A stretch of 64,000 nucleotides of DNA from Nocardia sp. NBC_00403 (GCF_036046055.1 NZ_CP107939.1:3472001-3536000), one strand, 5' to 3'; positions 46,730 through 56,144 are shown, counted from the first letter of the stretch. The notes: a model not told the origin generated them from the letters alone. Program-made: numbers and translations.

Positions 46730-47107
46730 ACGCGGCCCTGTCCGAACACACGGCCTCGAGGCCACCACAGCTTTGATCGCAGGGTCGACTCTTCGTCGGA
46801 GCGTGGAGCGCGGCTCTGCTCACGTGGTGCCTCGAGGTTGCCGCAGTTCTGATTGCTGGGTCGGCTGTTCGTCCGAGCCCGGTCGGATGATCGCGATGTG
46901 AGCATCGCTGTGCCTTACGCGGCATCGGGGTAGCGGCCACCTCACCCAACTTGCACGTCCCGAACCGCAATAGCCTTCGGTAGCGGCACCTGGTTGCGGC
47001 AGAACGCGAGTGCGCACGAGGGTGCCGCTCGTGGAGGTCGGAGGTTCGCCGGGGTCGACCGCGCGGCGTTCGTGGCATCGGGAGGATGTGTGGTCCACGA
47101 TGGCGGT
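46730..47107. other. Intergenic stretch before ald
   Basis: No convincing gene is seen in these 378 bp. They carry the pair of degenerate 50-bp repeats listed separately and the ald promoter region. Confidence 0.4.
46753..46878 (+). repeat. Two degenerate 50-bp direct repeats
   Basis: 46753-46802 and 46829-46878 both start GCCTCGAGG and end TTCGTC(G/C)GAGC, with 39 of 50 positions identical. They lie in the non-coding DNA between the MBL-fold gene and ald. The 76-bp offset is not a multiple of three, so they are not a protein repeat. Confidence 0.6.
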
Positions 47108-48223
47108 ATGAGGATCGGAGTACCGCGGGAGGTCAAGGAGCAGGAGTTTCGGGTGGCGCTGACGCCGGCGGGAGCCGGGGAGTTGGTGCGGCACGGACAC
47201 GAGGTGTTGATCGAGGCAGGCGCGGGGGTGGGGTCGGGGTTCGCCGATTCCGACTATGCCGCGGCCGGGGTGCGGATGGTGCCCGACGCCGACCAGCTGT
47301 GGTGGGAGGCCGAGCTGGTGCTGAAGGTGAAGGAGCCGATCGCGCCGGAGTATGCACGGATGCGGCCGGAACAGGTGCTGTTCACCTACCTGCATCTGGC
47401 CGCGTCCCGCGAATGCACCGATGCGATTCTGCGCTCGGGCAGCACCGCCATCGCCTATGAGATGGTGCGTGCGGCCGACGGCTCGTTGCCACTGCTCGCG
47501 CCGATGAGCGAGGTCGCGGGGAAGCTCGGCCCTCAGGTCGGCGCGTATCACCTGATGGCGCCGCTCGGAGGCGCCGGGCTACTGCTCGGCGGCGTGCCGG
47601 GGGTGCGACCGGCGGACGTGGTGGTGCTCGGTGGGGGCGTCGCGGGAAGCAATTCGGCCGCGGTCGCCGCCGGTATGGGCGCGAAAGTGACTGTGCTCGA
47701 TACCAATTTGGTCCGGCTACGCGAGCTGGACGCCCAATTCGACGGGCGCATAACCACTCTCGCATCGAACACGGTCGCGATTGCGCAGGCGGTGCTTGCG
47801 GCGGATCTGGTCATCGGCTCGGTGCTGGTGCCGGGCACGCGGACACCGAAATTGGTCTCCGACGAGCTGGTCGCGGGCATGCGCCCCGGCTCGGTGCTGG
47901 TGGACATCGCCATCGACCAGGGCGGCTGCTTCACCAGCTCCCGTCCGACCACACACGCGAATCCCACTTTCCGCGTGGCCGATTCGCTGTTCTACTGCGT
48001 GGCCAATATGCCGGGCGCGGTCCCGCACACCGCGACCGTCGCGCTCACCAACGCGACACTGCCCTACGTGCGCGCCATCGCCGACCACGGCTGGCCTCGA
48101 GCCTGCGCCGAACACCCCGACCTGGCGCGCGGCCTGACCGCCGACGCGGGACATCTGCTCTCGGCGGAAGTCGCTGCGGCACACGGATACCCGGTATTGA
48201 AGCCTGTGGGCTCGGCCGGCTGA
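47108..48223 (+). CDS. ald: Alanine dehydrogenase
   Basis: The 371-residue enzyme interconverts L-alanine with pyruvate and ammonia using NAD. Catalytic Lys75 (LKVKEP) and His96 (FTYLHLAAS) match the known active site, and the NAD-binding GGGVAGSNSAAVAAGMGA follows the AyemV-type hinge (IAYEMV). The length equals M. tuberculosis Ald. The ATG at 47108 gives the standard MRIGVPREVK start. It converges with the second ECF41 gene; a strong hairpin separates them. Confidence 0.95.
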   Translation: MRIGVPREVKEQEFRVALTPAGAGELVRHGHEVLIEAGAGVGSGFADSDYAAAGVRMVPDADQLWWEAELVLKVKEPIAPEYARMRPEQVLFTYLHLAASRECTDAILRSGSTAIAYEMVRAADGSLPLLAPMSEVAGKLGPQVGAYHLMAPLGGAGLLLGGVPGVRPADVVVLGGGVAGSNSAAVAAGMGAKVTVLDTNLVRLRELDAQFDGRITTLASNTVAIAQAVLAADLVIGSVLVPGTRTPKLVSDELVAGMRPGSVLVDIAIDQGGCFTSSRPTTHANPTFRVADSLFYCVANMPGAVPHTATVALTNATLPYVRAIADHGWPRACAEHPDLARGLTADAGHLLSAEVAAAHGYPVLKPVGSAG

Positions 48224-48335
48224 TCCGACCATGTGGACATCGCTGCCGCGCACAGAGACCCCGGCTCGTCGAGGCAGCAGGCGCGGCCTGGATGTCGACG
48301 AAACCGGTTGTGGGAAGCCGGTCTTCGGACAGGCG

Positions 48336-48369
48336 AACGGGCGGCTTCCCTGGCGGGAAACCGCCCGTT
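48336..48369. terminator. Bidirectional terminator between ald and sigma factor gene
   Basis: The arms AACGGGCGG-C-TTCCC (48336-48350) and GGGAA-A-CCGCCCGTT (48355-48369) pair around a TGGC loop with a single mismatch. It lies between two convergent genes, 9 nt beyond the sigma factor stop, and could serve both. Confidence 0.7.
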
Positions 48370-48377
48370 GGCGGCGG

Positions 48378-49355
48378 CTATTCGGTGCCGGCAGAACCGG
48401 CCTCGTCGGGGTTTTGACCGAGGTACCAGTCGGGGGCGCCGGTGGTCGGCAGGTCGTGCAGCTTATCCGGGTTGCGGACCACGTCGATGGCGACGATGCG
48501 GCCCGCGTCGACGGTGAACGCGAAGACGCCGGTGTGGGTGCCGTCGAAGACGACAAGGCCGGGCTGACCGTTGACCAGGACCGCACGGCCCCACGCGCCT
48601 GCCGCCGATGGTGCGTGGTACCAGCCGAGCAGCAGTTTCGCGACCAGCTCGGCGCCGTGCACCGGCTGCCGGATCGCGGGCACCTTGCCGCCGCCATCGG
48701 CGGTGAGGCTGACCTCGGAATCCAGCACGCCGAGCAAGGCGCTCAGGTCACCGGACCGCCACGCCACCGCGAACGCCGAGACCACCTTCTCCTGCTCGTC
48801 CGGCGACGCGGGAAAACGCGGCGTCCCGTCCTCGATGCGCTTGCGTGCGCGCGAGGCGAGCTGACGAACCGCCGCCGGCGTGCGCCCGACCACATCGGCG
48901 ACCTCGGGGCCGGTCATACCGAACACATCCTGTAGGACGAACGCGGTGCGTTCGGCGGGGGACAGGGATTCGAGGACCACCAGCAGGGCCGTGGTGACCC
49001 GCTCGTCCTGGGTGATGCGGTCGGCGGGATCATCCCAGCTCGTCACCTCGGGCTCGGGAAGCCATTCGCCGACGTATTGCTCGCGGCGCACCCTGGCCGA
49101 GCCGAGGTAGTCCAACGCCAGCCGGCCGGTCACCGTGGTCAGCCAGGCCCGCAGGTTGTCGATCTCGCCCGCCTTGCCCGACTCGTGCTGGCGCTGCAGC
49201 CGCAGCCACGCCTCCTGCACCACGTCGTCGGCGTCGGTGAGGCTGCCGAGATTGCTGTAGGCGAGCCGGCGCAAATACGGCCGATGCTCCTCGAACTGCC
49301 TGGCCAACTCGGCCTGGTCGATGGGCTCGGATGCGGAGGGCTGATCGGAAGTCAC
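48378..49355 (-). CDS. ECF41 group RNA polymerase sigma factor (SigJ-like)
   Basis: The 325-residue sigma factor has region 2 (LTDADDVVQEAWLRLQ), region 4 (FGMTGPEVADVVGRTPAAVRQLASRARKRI in pieces) and a SnoaL-like extension. The ECF41 signatures WLPEP, DGGGK and NPDKL are all present. The GTG at 49355 (VTSDQPSASEP) is chosen; longer frames run into intergenic DNA. A consensus ECF41 promoter lies about 60 nt upstream. No COE-type oxidoreductase, decarboxylase or epimerase adjoins this copy, unlike the copy at 6.4 kb. A short acidic tail follows the extension. Confidence 0.88.
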   Translation of the reverse strand: MTSDQPSASEPIDQAELARQFEEHRPYLRRLAYSNLGSLTDADDVVQEAWLRLQRQHESGKAGEIDNLRAWLTTVTGRLALDYLGSARVRREQYVGEWLPEPEVTSWDDPADRITQDERVTTALLVVLESLSPAERTAFVLQDVFGMTGPEVADVVGRTPAAVRQLASRARKRIEDGTPRFPASPDEQEKVVSAFAVAWRSGDLSALLGVLDSEVSLTADGGGKVPAIRQPVHGAELVAKLLLGWYHAPSAAGAWGRAVLVNGQPGLVVFDGTHTGVFAFTVDAGRIVAIDVVRNPDKLHDLPTTGAPDWYLGQNPDEAGSAGTE

Positions 49356-49417
49356 TGGTCTCGCCGTTCGGTCGTGCGGCCCCTGTCGGGGCGAGTCTAT
49401 GGGGGAGTCATCAGGAT

Positions 49418-49444
49418 GACGACGCAGGGCAGCAGAGTGTGACA
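49418..49444 (-). promoter_or_regulatory. ECF41 consensus promoter of the second sigma factor gene
   Basis: On the minus strand TGTCACA (49444-49438), a 16-nt spacer and CGTC (49421-49418) stand about 62 nt upstream of the GTG start. It is an exact match to the described ECF41 promoter elements and shares its spacer length with the two sites at 7.5 and 8.9 kb. Confidence 0.75.
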
Positions 49445-49825
49445 CACGACGACACGCCGTGCGGACACGCGGGTTGCGCGGAGTGCGCTGCGGTGCGGTG
49501 GGCTCACCCCGCGGCCCCTGTTCGGTGGTCGCAACCGAGGATTGTGCGGTGTCCGAGGTGTGAGGGTGATCTGGCTGGGCGGGTCGTCCAGCGGCGGCGG
49601 CCCTGCGCAGAATCCTCTTTGTATCGCACTGTTCGGCAAGTAACCCACCCACGCAGCTGCGGTTGCCGGAGTCGAACGGGCCGTTGAATCGAGTGGGAAT
49701 CCGGAGCGTTCGAACGGTTGGTACCGGCGGTGCCGGGTGTGGGTCGGGTGGGCTGTGCCATGCGGCGTGGTGCGGTTCGACGGTGTGGCCGTTGACGCGT
49801 GGCCGGTACCGGCTAACCTCGCCGG
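49445..49825. other. Intergenic stretch upstream of cobD
   Basis: Apart from the ECF41 promoter at its left edge I see no gene here. No cobalamin riboswitch fold was recognised in front of cobD. Confidence 0.35.
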
Positions 49826-50749
49826 GTGCACACGGGGACCTCGACCGCTGCCGGGCTGCTGCTCGGGTTCGCGCTCGACCGCGCGTTCGGTGATCCGCGA
49901 CGGTGGCATCCGGTGGCCGGGTTCGGTTCGGCGGCAAACGCGCTCGAAGCGGTGACCTATGCCGATCGGCGGTCGGCCGGAGTGCTGCACGAGGTGCTGG
50001 CGGTGGGTGCGATTGTCGCGGTCGGTGTCGGTGCTCGGCGGGGTGGGCTTGTTGCCACTGCGCTGGCCACGTGGACGGTGCTCGGCGGCCGCAGTCTGGC
50101 GCGGGCCGGAAGACAGATGGCCGACTGCCTCGAATCCGGCGATCTGCCCGCCGCACGGGCGTTGCTGCCCTCGCTGTGCGGGCGGGATCCCGAGGTGCTC
50201 GACGCGGACGGATTGGCCCGCGCCGCAGTGGAATCCATTGCCGAGAACACCTCCGATGCGACGGTGGCACCGCTGGTGTGGGGCGCGGTCGCCGGTGTGC
50301 CCGGCCTGCTCGGCTACCGCGCGATCAACACCCTCGACGCCATGATCGGCTACCGCAACGATCGCTACGAACGTTTCGGCTGGGCCGCCGCCCGGACCGA
50401 CGACCTGGCAAACCTGCTGCCCGCCCGCCTCACCGGCCTGCTCACCGCGGCACTGTCCCCCGTGGTCGGTGGCCGCCCCGCCGCCGCACTGCGCGCCTGG
50501 CACCACGACGCCGCCAAACACCCCAGCCCCAACGCGGGCGTCGTCGAAGCATCGATGGCAGGCGCACTGGGCGTCCGCCTCGGCGGCCGCACCCAATACC
50601 GCTACGGCACCGAACTGCGTCCCATCCTCGGCGAAGGCCCACCCCCCGCGGTAGCGGACCTCCGCCGCGCCGTCCGGATGTCGGAAGCCGTCCAACTCGG
50701 CGCTGTCCTCACCACCGCCCTCTGGTCATTCCTGCGCCCTCCCCGCTGA
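49826..50749 (+). CDS. cobD: Adenosylcobinamide-phosphate synthase CobD/CbiB
   Basis: The 307-residue membrane protein attaches the aminopropanol linker to adenosylcobyric acid late in cobalamin synthesis. Visible features are GFALDRAFGDPRRWHPVAGFG at the N terminus, ESIAENTSDATVAPLVWG, and the NAGVVEASMAGALGVRLGG motif. Hydrophobic segments are interspersed. The start is the GTG at 49826. It heads the block cobD, SURF1, ptpA, cobC, NIF3, which mirrors the M. tuberculosis arrangement in reverse. Confidence 0.93.
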   Translation: MHTGTSTAAGLLLGFALDRAFGDPRRWHPVAGFGSAANALEAVTYADRRSAGVLHEVLAVGAIVAVGVGARRGGLVATALATWTVLGGRSLARAGRQMADCLESGDLPAARALLPSLCGRDPEVLDADGLARAAVESIAENTSDATVAPLVWGAVAGVPGLLGYRAINTLDAMIGYRNDRYERFGWAAARTDDLANLLPARLTGLLTAALSPVVGGRPAAALRAWHHDAAKHPSPNAGVVEASMAGALGVRLGGRTQYRYGTELRPILGEGPPPAVADLRRAVRMSEAVQLGAVLTTALWSFLRPPR

Positions 50750-50973
50750 CCGATCTCCGCACCGGGCGGCACACGGTTTCCGCAACACACGGATGTTCCC
50801 CAGCACCATTTGGGTGCGCACCGCGACCGACTCCGAAGATTTTCCTGTGCTACCTGCTGGGCAATGTGCACAGCCAGTCACCACCGGCCCGGAATTGGGT
50901 GACGAACGGGATATGACGGAGGTGGCGCTCGGTGTTGGCCGCAGCGATGTCTCGTTCGTCGGGAGTCTGATGG

Positions 50974-51831
50974 TTAGCGGTTGCCGCCGTACCGGTCGGC
51001 CAGGCGTTGTTCCTTGGTGGGAGCTGTTGTGGGGGTGGGTGTTTCGGTGGGCGGTGCGGTGGTGGTGGCCTTTTCTTTGCGGCGTTCGCGGATTTCGGCG
51101 TAGACGAAGTAACCGAGGCCGAGGGGGGCCATGATGCCGAAGGCCAGCCATTGGAGGCCGTAGGAGAGGTATGGGCCCGCGTCGAGTTGGGGGAGAGGGG
51201 TGGGGGTGAAGGCGCCGGGCTGGTTCTCGTCGAGTTGGAGGTAGCCGCCCCGTTCGCCGGTGGGGATGGCGGTCAGGGGCTGCTGCAGGACGGTTGTTTC
51301 CTGGGTGGTGTCGATCGAGTAGACCTGGCGGTAGCCGTCTTGGACGGACGGGTCTTTGCCGGGGGTGACGCCCTCGGACATGCGCACCCTGGCCTCGATG
51401 TGTTGCGATCCGGCGGGTGGGTCGGGGATCTGGGGTGGGCGGGTGCCATCGACGGCGGCGACGAGGCCGCGGTCGACGAGCAGGATCCTGCCGCCGTCGA
51501 GCCGGAAGGTCGACAGCACAGCGTAGGCGGGGGCGCCGTCGAGGTGGCGCAGCCGGACCAACACCGTCGAATCGGGGAGATAGGTGCCTGTTGCGGTCAC
51601 CCGTCGCCACTCGGCGGGTGAGTCGGTGTCCTTGCTGTCGAGGACAGCGGTGATGTCGATCGGTGCGGCATCCACCGAGTCGGCGATGAGCTGATTGCGA
51701 TGCGACGTGGCGGTGTTCTTGCCCAGTTGCCACGGCGCGAGCACCGTGAAGCAGAGGTAGGCGAAAGCGGCCACCAGCACGGCGAGAATTAGCCAGCTGG
51801 GGCGTAGAAGGAACGTCAGTCTGCGGATCAT
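50974..51831 (-). CDS. SURF1 family protein
   Basis: The 285-residue membrane protein has two terminal transmembrane helices (FLLRPSWLILAVLVAAFAYLCF at residues ~5-27 and LQWLAFGIMAPLGLGYFVYAE near 225-245) and a large outer domain between, as in SURF1 proteins. These assist assembly of the heme a/copper oxidase. PWQLGKN after the first helix and GYLQLDENQ in the outer domain are family features. The C-terminal 35 residues are Thr/Pro/Lys-rich and probably disordered. Its start overlaps the ptpA stop by 4 bp (ATGA). Confidence 0.88.
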   Translation of the reverse strand: MIRRLTFLLRPSWLILAVLVAAFAYLCFTVLAPWQLGKNTATSHRNQLIADSVDAAPIDITAVLDSKDTDSPAEWRRVTATGTYLPDSTVLVRLRHLDGAPAYAVLSTFRLDGGRILLVDRGLVAAVDGTRPPQIPDPPAGSQHIEARVRMSEGVTPGKDPSVQDGYRQVYSIDTTQETTVLQQPLTAIPTGERGGYLQLDENQPGAFTPTPLPQLDAGPYLSYGLQWLAFGIMAPLGLGYFVYAEIRERRKEKATTTAPPTETPTPTTAPTKEQRLADRYGGNR

Positions 51832-52589
51832 GAGCGTCTGTCGGTGACCGGTTGCGCGGCGTATCGGACAGCGGTCGGCTCGACGGCGGCGCGGGCGTCG
51901 GCGTGCCGAAGGGTCGGCACAGGTGTGGCGTCGGGAGCCGGTTCGCGTGTGGGTTCTGGTTCGTCCACCGCGTTGCCGGTGTCTGGTGCCGGCTCGCGTG
52001 TGGTGTCCGGTTCGCCCGCAGCATTGCCGATGTCGGGTCCGGCATCGAGCGCCGGTTCATCGCTGGCGTCGAGCCCTGCTGTCGCCACTTCCGGTCCGTT
52101 GGCCGCGGTGCGGGTGTCGAGCGCCGTGCGGACCCAATCCAGCAGGCCGGGGATGGCCGCCTCGATCTGGTCGCGAACGAGTTCGAAGTCGGCCGTGCTG
52201 CCGTAGTACGGGTCGGGGACATTCGGACCGTCGGCGGCGGGGTCGAAGCTGCGCAGGAGTCTGCGTCGGTCGGAGGGCACGCCCAGGCGGGCGAGCTCGC
52301 GTTCGTGGCCGGTGTCGAGGGCGATCAGCAGGTCGGCGTCGCGGTGCTCGTCGCCGAAAACGGCCGCGACGTGACCGGTCGGGTAGCCGTGCCTGCGCAA
52401 TGTCGCGGTGGTGCGCGGATCGGCGTCGTCGCCGACATGCCATGCGGTGGTGCCCGCGCTGCTGACCCGCACCTGGTCGGCAAGACCAGCGCGGTACAGA
52501 TGCCCCGCGAACATCTTCTCCGCCATCGGCGATCGGCAGATGTTTCCGGTACAGACGAACGACACGTGCAGCTCAGCCACGACAGCCAT
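51828..52589 (-). CDS. ptpA: Low-molecular-weight protein tyrosine phosphatase with long acidic tail
   Basis: The 253-residue protein's first ~160 residues form an LMW phosphatase: the P-loop VCTGNICRSPMAE has the nucleophilic Cys and Arg, and the general acid lies in DPYYGS. It would dephosphorylate phosphotyrosine proteins; M. tuberculosis PtpA (about 163 residues) is secreted and acts in host cells. The remaining ~90 residues are Asp/Glu/Pro/Thr-rich with a repeated (T/P)TREPAPD unit and have no counterpart in PtpA. It is translationally coupled to the SURF1 gene. Confidence 0.88.
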   Translation of the reverse strand: MAVVAELHVSFVCTGNICRSPMAEKMFAGHLYRAGLADQVRVSSAGTTAWHVGDDADPRTTATLRRHGYPTGHVAAVFGDEHRDADLLIALDTGHERELARLGVPSDRRRLLRSFDPAADGPNVPDPYYGSTADFELVRDQIEAAIPGLLDWVRTALDTRTAANGPEVATAGLDASDEPALDAGPDIGNAAGEPDTTREPAPDTGNAVDEPEPTREPAPDATPVPTLRHADARAAVEPTAVRYAAQPVTDRRS

Positions 52590-52633
52590 TCTGGCCGGTG
52601 CTGCCTGCGGGCCGCCACGTAGGGTGTTTTCTT

Positions 52634-53671
52634 GTGCCCGAGGACAGCGTCGATCACGCGAAACTGCGCCACCACGGCGACGTGGACGCGCGCCCGGGCA
52701 TGCTCGATTTCGCGGTGAACGTGCAGGGCAGCGCGCCGCCGGACTGGCTGCGCCGCCGGCTGGCCGCACGGCTGGACTCGCTGGGCCGCTATCCGAGCGC
52801 TGCCGAGGATCTCGCGGCAAGGTCGGCGGTGGCCCTGCGCCACGGTCGCCCGCCGGAGCAGGTGTTGTTGCTGGCGGGTGCGGCCGAGGGCTTCGCCATG
52901 CTGCCCCGGCTCGCGCCCGGACTTGCCGCGGTGATCCATCCCTCGTTCACCGAGCCCGAGCTGGCGTTGCGTGACGCGGGCGTTCCGGTCACCCGGGTCC
53001 TGCTCGAGCCGCCGTATCTGCTGAACCCGGCCTCGGTGCCCGAAGTGGCGGACCTGGTGGTCCTCGGCAATCCGACCAATCCGACCTCGGTGCTGCATCC
53101 CGCCGAAGTGATCCGCGCCTTGCACAGGCCCGGCCGGACCATTGTGGTCGACGAAGCCTTCGCCGACGCGGTGCCGGGAGAGACCGAATCGCTGGCGAGC
53201 TCCGCCGCATCCGATGTCCTCGTGCTGCGCAGCCTCACCAAGACCTGGGCGTTGGCGGGCCTGCGTTGTGGCTACTTCCTCGGCGCACCAGAACTGCTCG
53301 CCCGGCTGAATCACGGCCGCCCGCACTGGCCGCTCGGCACCCTGCAGCTCGAGGCCATCACCGCCACCGCCGCGCCGTTCGCGGTCGCCCAGGCACAAGA
53401 CCGGGCCCGGGCACTCGTGGTCGAACGAGAATTGATGATCGAACGGCTGACAGCAGCGGGCATCGAGGTCCACACACCCGCCGCCGGGCCGTTTCTGCTG
53501 CTGCACGTCGCGGACGGCGAGTTGCTGCGAAAGCATCTGGCGGACCAGGGGATCGCAGTCCGCCGCGCCGACACTTTCCCCGGCCTCGGTCCCGACTATC
53601 TTCGTGTCGCAGTGCGTGGCACCGAAGAGGTGGGTCGGCTGATCGCCGGAATCCGCGCGGCGGGCTGGTGA
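52634..53671 (+). CDS. cobC: PLP-dependent aminotransferase, CobC-like (Rv2231c)
   Basis: The 345-residue fold-type I aminotransferase resembles threonine-phosphate decarboxylase CobC/CobD and histidinol-phosphate aminotransferase. The PLP lysine is in SLTKTWALAGLRCG, the Asp interacting with the pyridine nitrogen in VVDEAFAD, and the early LGRYPS stretch is typical. It would make the aminopropanol phosphate linker for CobD. The GTG at 52634 is preferred. It is divergent from ptpA, with 44 bp between starts. Confidence 0.88.
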   Translation: MPEDSVDHAKLRHHGDVDARPGMLDFAVNVQGSAPPDWLRRRLAARLDSLGRYPSAAEDLAARSAVALRHGRPPEQVLLLAGAAEGFAMLPRLAPGLAAVIHPSFTEPELALRDAGVPVTRVLLEPPYLLNPASVPEVADLVVLGNPTNPTSVLHPAEVIRALHRPGRTIVVDEAFADAVPGETESLASSAASDVLVLRSLTKTWALAGLRCGYFLGAPELLARLNHGRPHWPLGTLQLEAITATAAPFAVAQAQDRARALVVERELMIERLTAAGIEVHTPAAGPFLLLHVADGELLRKHLADQGIAVRRADTFPGLGPDYLRVAVRGTEEVGRLIAGIRAAGW

Positions 53672-54102
53672 TGGCGGCCGAACCTGGTCACGAATTCTCG
53701 CCCGCCGCAGTGGATTGCGGCGCCAGAGGACGAGGGCGCACGAGCATGGTGGCGGGTTCGAGTGGCTGGGTTGCGGGCAGTGACCGGTCGGCGAGGTGCG
53801 GGGCTCGGGTAGCGAGATTCGATGGGGCAGGTGGCCGTCAGGTCGGTCCAACCGTCACATCGCGATCACCAGCTCGGAGCCCGGAGTCGCAGGTCTGGGT
53901 CGCGACCAGGCAGGGAGCATGCCGAGGCCGGAATCTCGGCGCCGGCGCGGCCACCTCTACTGCCGCCGAAGGATTGTGGCGGTCGGCGCAAACCATACGT
54001 GACAGTTGATCGAATAGGTGTGTGAGCCGCGGTCGGAAATCTTGCGGCCCGCTGTGCCTGGGCCGGGAGTGGTTGTGACACGAGCGAACTGGAGGAAGGC
54101 GG
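53672..54102. other. Intergenic stretch without a recognised gene
   Basis: No gene is supported in these 431 bp. A minus-strand frame crossing it continues antisense into the NIF3 gene and is read as a shadow. Confidence 0.35.
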
Positions 54103-55227
54103 ATGGTGACGACGCTGGCGGACGTGATCGGAGTACTCGATTCGGCGTATCCGCCGAAGCTGGCCGAGTCGTGGGACTCGGTCGGGTTGGTGTGTGGAGA
54201 CCCTGCCGAGGAGGTGACCCGGGTGCTGTTCGCTGTCGACGCGACGGCCGCGGTTGTCGATGAGGCGATCGATTGGCGGGCACAGGCTTTGGTGGTGCAC
54301 CATCCGTTGCTACTGCGTGGTGTGGACACCGTTGCCGCCGACACTCCGAAAGGTGCGTTACTGCATCGCCTGATCCGGTCCGGCTGTGCGTTGTTCAGTG
54401 CGCACACCAACGCCGACTCCGCCGATCCCGGTGTCTCCGATGCGCTGGCTTCGGCGATCGGCTTGACCGTCACCGGCCCACTGGACGCGAAACCGGACAC
54501 CGCCGTGGACAACTGGGTGGTGCAGGTGCCGCGCTCGCATACCGATGCGGTGCTCGCAGCATTGTTCGCCGCAGGTGCGGGTGGCAACGACTCCTACCGG
54601 GACTGTGCGCTGCGGGTGCCGGGGATCGGCCAGTTCCGGCCGGTGGCGGGGGCGAATCCGGCGGTCGGTTCGCTCGGTGAGCTGCAGCAGGTCGAGGAGG
54701 ACCGCGTCGAGGTGATCGCACCGCCCGCCGCCCGCGCCGCGATTCTTGCGGCACTGCGCGCCGCGCATCCTTATGAGGACCCCGCCTATCACGTCAGCGA
54801 GCGTGCGCCGCTGCCTTCCGGGCTCGGTATCGGCCGGGTCGGTATGCTGCCGGAGCCGGAATCGTTGCGCGCCTTCACCGCTCGGGTCGCCGCCGCTCTA
54901 CCTGCCACTGTCTGGGGTGTCCGCGCCGCAGGCGACCCCGACCGCATGATCCACACGGTCGCCGTCTGCGGCGGCGCGGGCGACTCCTACCTGAACACCG
55001 CAGCACGCCTGGGCGTAGACGCCTACGTCACCTCCGACCTGCGCCACCACCCGGTCGACGAACACCTGCGCAGGGGCGGCCCCGCCCTCGTGGATGCGGC
55101 CCACTGGGCCACCGAATTCCCCTGGTGTGCGCAAGCTGAGGCGGTGGTGCGCGCCGCGTTGCCGGATCTCGAAACCCGGGTATCGACGATGCGTACCGAC
55201 CCGTGGACGGTGTGCGCCACCGCCTGA
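54103..55227 (+). CDS. NIF3-like metal-binding protein
   Basis: The 374-residue NIF3/DUF34 protein (GTP cyclohydrolase I type 2 homologue) has the metal ligands [18 protein letters not shown] and the late [10 protein letters not shown]...[12 protein letters not shown]...DAAHWATE. A middle PII-like insertion (residues ~140-235, [22 protein letters not shown]) is present, as in the longer family members. The true substrate is unsettled; a metal-chaperone or hydrolase role is proposed for the family. It lies between cobC and the zinc-ribbon gene in the conserved order. Confidence 0.92.
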   Translation: MVTTLADVIGVLDSAYPPKLAESWDSVGLVCGDPAEEVTRVLFAVDATAAVVDEAIDWRAQALVVHHPLLLRGVDTVAADTPKGALLHRLIRSGCALFSAHTNADSADPGVSDALASAIGLTVTGPLDAKPDTAVDNWVVQVPRSHTDAVLAALFAAGAGGNDSYRDCALRVPGIGQFRPVAGANPAVGSLGELQQVEEDRVEVIAPPAARAAILAALRAAHPYEDPAYHVSERAPLPSGLGIGRVGMLPEPESLRAFTARVAAALPATVWGVRAAGDPDRMIHTVAVCGGAGDSYLNTAARLGVDAYVTSDLRHHPVDEHLRRGGPALVDAAHWATEFPWCAQAEAVVRAALPDLETRVSTMRTDPWTVCATA

Positions 55228-55240
55228 TGTCGTAGCGCCC

Positions 55241-55900
55241 TTATTCAGTCGGGGTCGTCGGGTACTCGAGGTGGATGGCATTGACGAAGTCGGGATGAGC
55301 GGTGATCACGACGTGTGATCTATCGGGCGTCATCCGCGCACGGGCAAAGATCTCCGCACGTTCGAATGTGCCCTTGATCAACAGCAGACCCACCGGAAAC
55401 CATCCGGGGAAGACTGCGAATACCAGTGGTACGACCAGCCCTCGTACACCCTGCAGAAGTGCGAGAACGAGGGCGACAACGGTGATTGCCGCTGCGACCG
55501 ATAGGAATTGACCGATCCGCACGAATCGGCGGGCATGGCGCAGGCATGCCGGACAGGCCGGCCAGTCGCCGTGCAGCACGATGTGCGGGTCGACGTTGAA
55601 CGGGTCTCGCGATCCGATGCGCGAGAAGATGCGGAGCAGGAACCGAGCCGACGTGAGGCGCTCGGCCCCGCCCCTACGGTCCACGAAGGGGATCTGAGCG
55701 GTCCGCAGTTGCGCCGCAGGACGGCCGTGCTCGCTGCACACTCTCGGCAGCTGCTCCCGCAGGATGAGATGGAGCGGCGCACCGTTCGGCGGCATGCTCT
55801 CGTCCGGATCGGGCATGACCGGGAGCGAAATGTCTTGCCGGTGCGTCCGCGACCGTATCGGGAAACGTGGTGCGGCAGTGCCTGAGTCGTGCACTGTCAC
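55241..55900 (-). CDS. Hypothetical membrane protein
   Basis: The 219-residue protein has a cytoplasmic N-terminal half containing a CPAC pair and two hydrophobic segments (residues ~130-150 and 152-172). A short C-terminal domain ends ITAHPDFVNAIHLEYP. I do not recognise the family. The GTG at 55900 is preceded by GGAGG at 6-nt spacing; ATGs at residues 29 and 36 are alternatives. It is convergent with the NIF3 gene and not part of the M. tuberculosis order, so it is probably a lineage-specific insertion. Confidence 0.65.
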   Translation of the reverse strand: MTVHDSGTAAPRFPIRSRTHRQDISLPVMPDPDESMPPNGAPLHLILREQLPRVCSEHGRPAAQLRTAQIPFVDRRGGAERLTSARFLLRIFSRIGSRDPFNVDPHIVLHGDWPACPACLRHARRFVRIGQFLSVAAAITVVALVLALLQGVRGLVVPLVFAVFPGWFPVGLLLIKGTFERAEIFARARMTPDRSHVVITAHPDFVNAIHLEYPTTPTE

Positions 55901-56144
55901 TCGTGTCCTCCGCGTTGATTCGCACTGTCCTCGACCTGCTTCCGCACGGACAGCGCGCCGAGGGCGTCCGGCTCTCCTGCGAGTGTCTCGGACATCAGGC
56001 TCCCTCGTGGTGCGGTAAGGCGGTCTCTCGCTCTGGACGCTCTGAAGACCCCCTCGGCGATCCTAATGCGGGCGTATTCGGCGTGTCTCTGGAGTGTCGG
56101 CTGTTCGGGCGAATCGGTTGGGCGCAAACGGGTATAACGACCGC

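Noticed and set aside
49445..49825. Cobalamin riboswitch in front of cobD.
   Set aside because: No B12-box-like conserved core or typical fold was recognised.
49356..50270. Upstream extension of the second ECF41 gene giving a 630-residue frame.
   Set aside because: The extra 300 residues are Arg/Pro-rich shadow sequence overlapping cobD and the promoter; the GTG at 49355 fits the family.
53838..54587. 249-residue minus-strand frame covering the gap before NIF3.
   Set aside because: It overlaps nearly 500 bp of the well-supported NIF3 gene and is Ser/Thr/Ala-rich without any domain.
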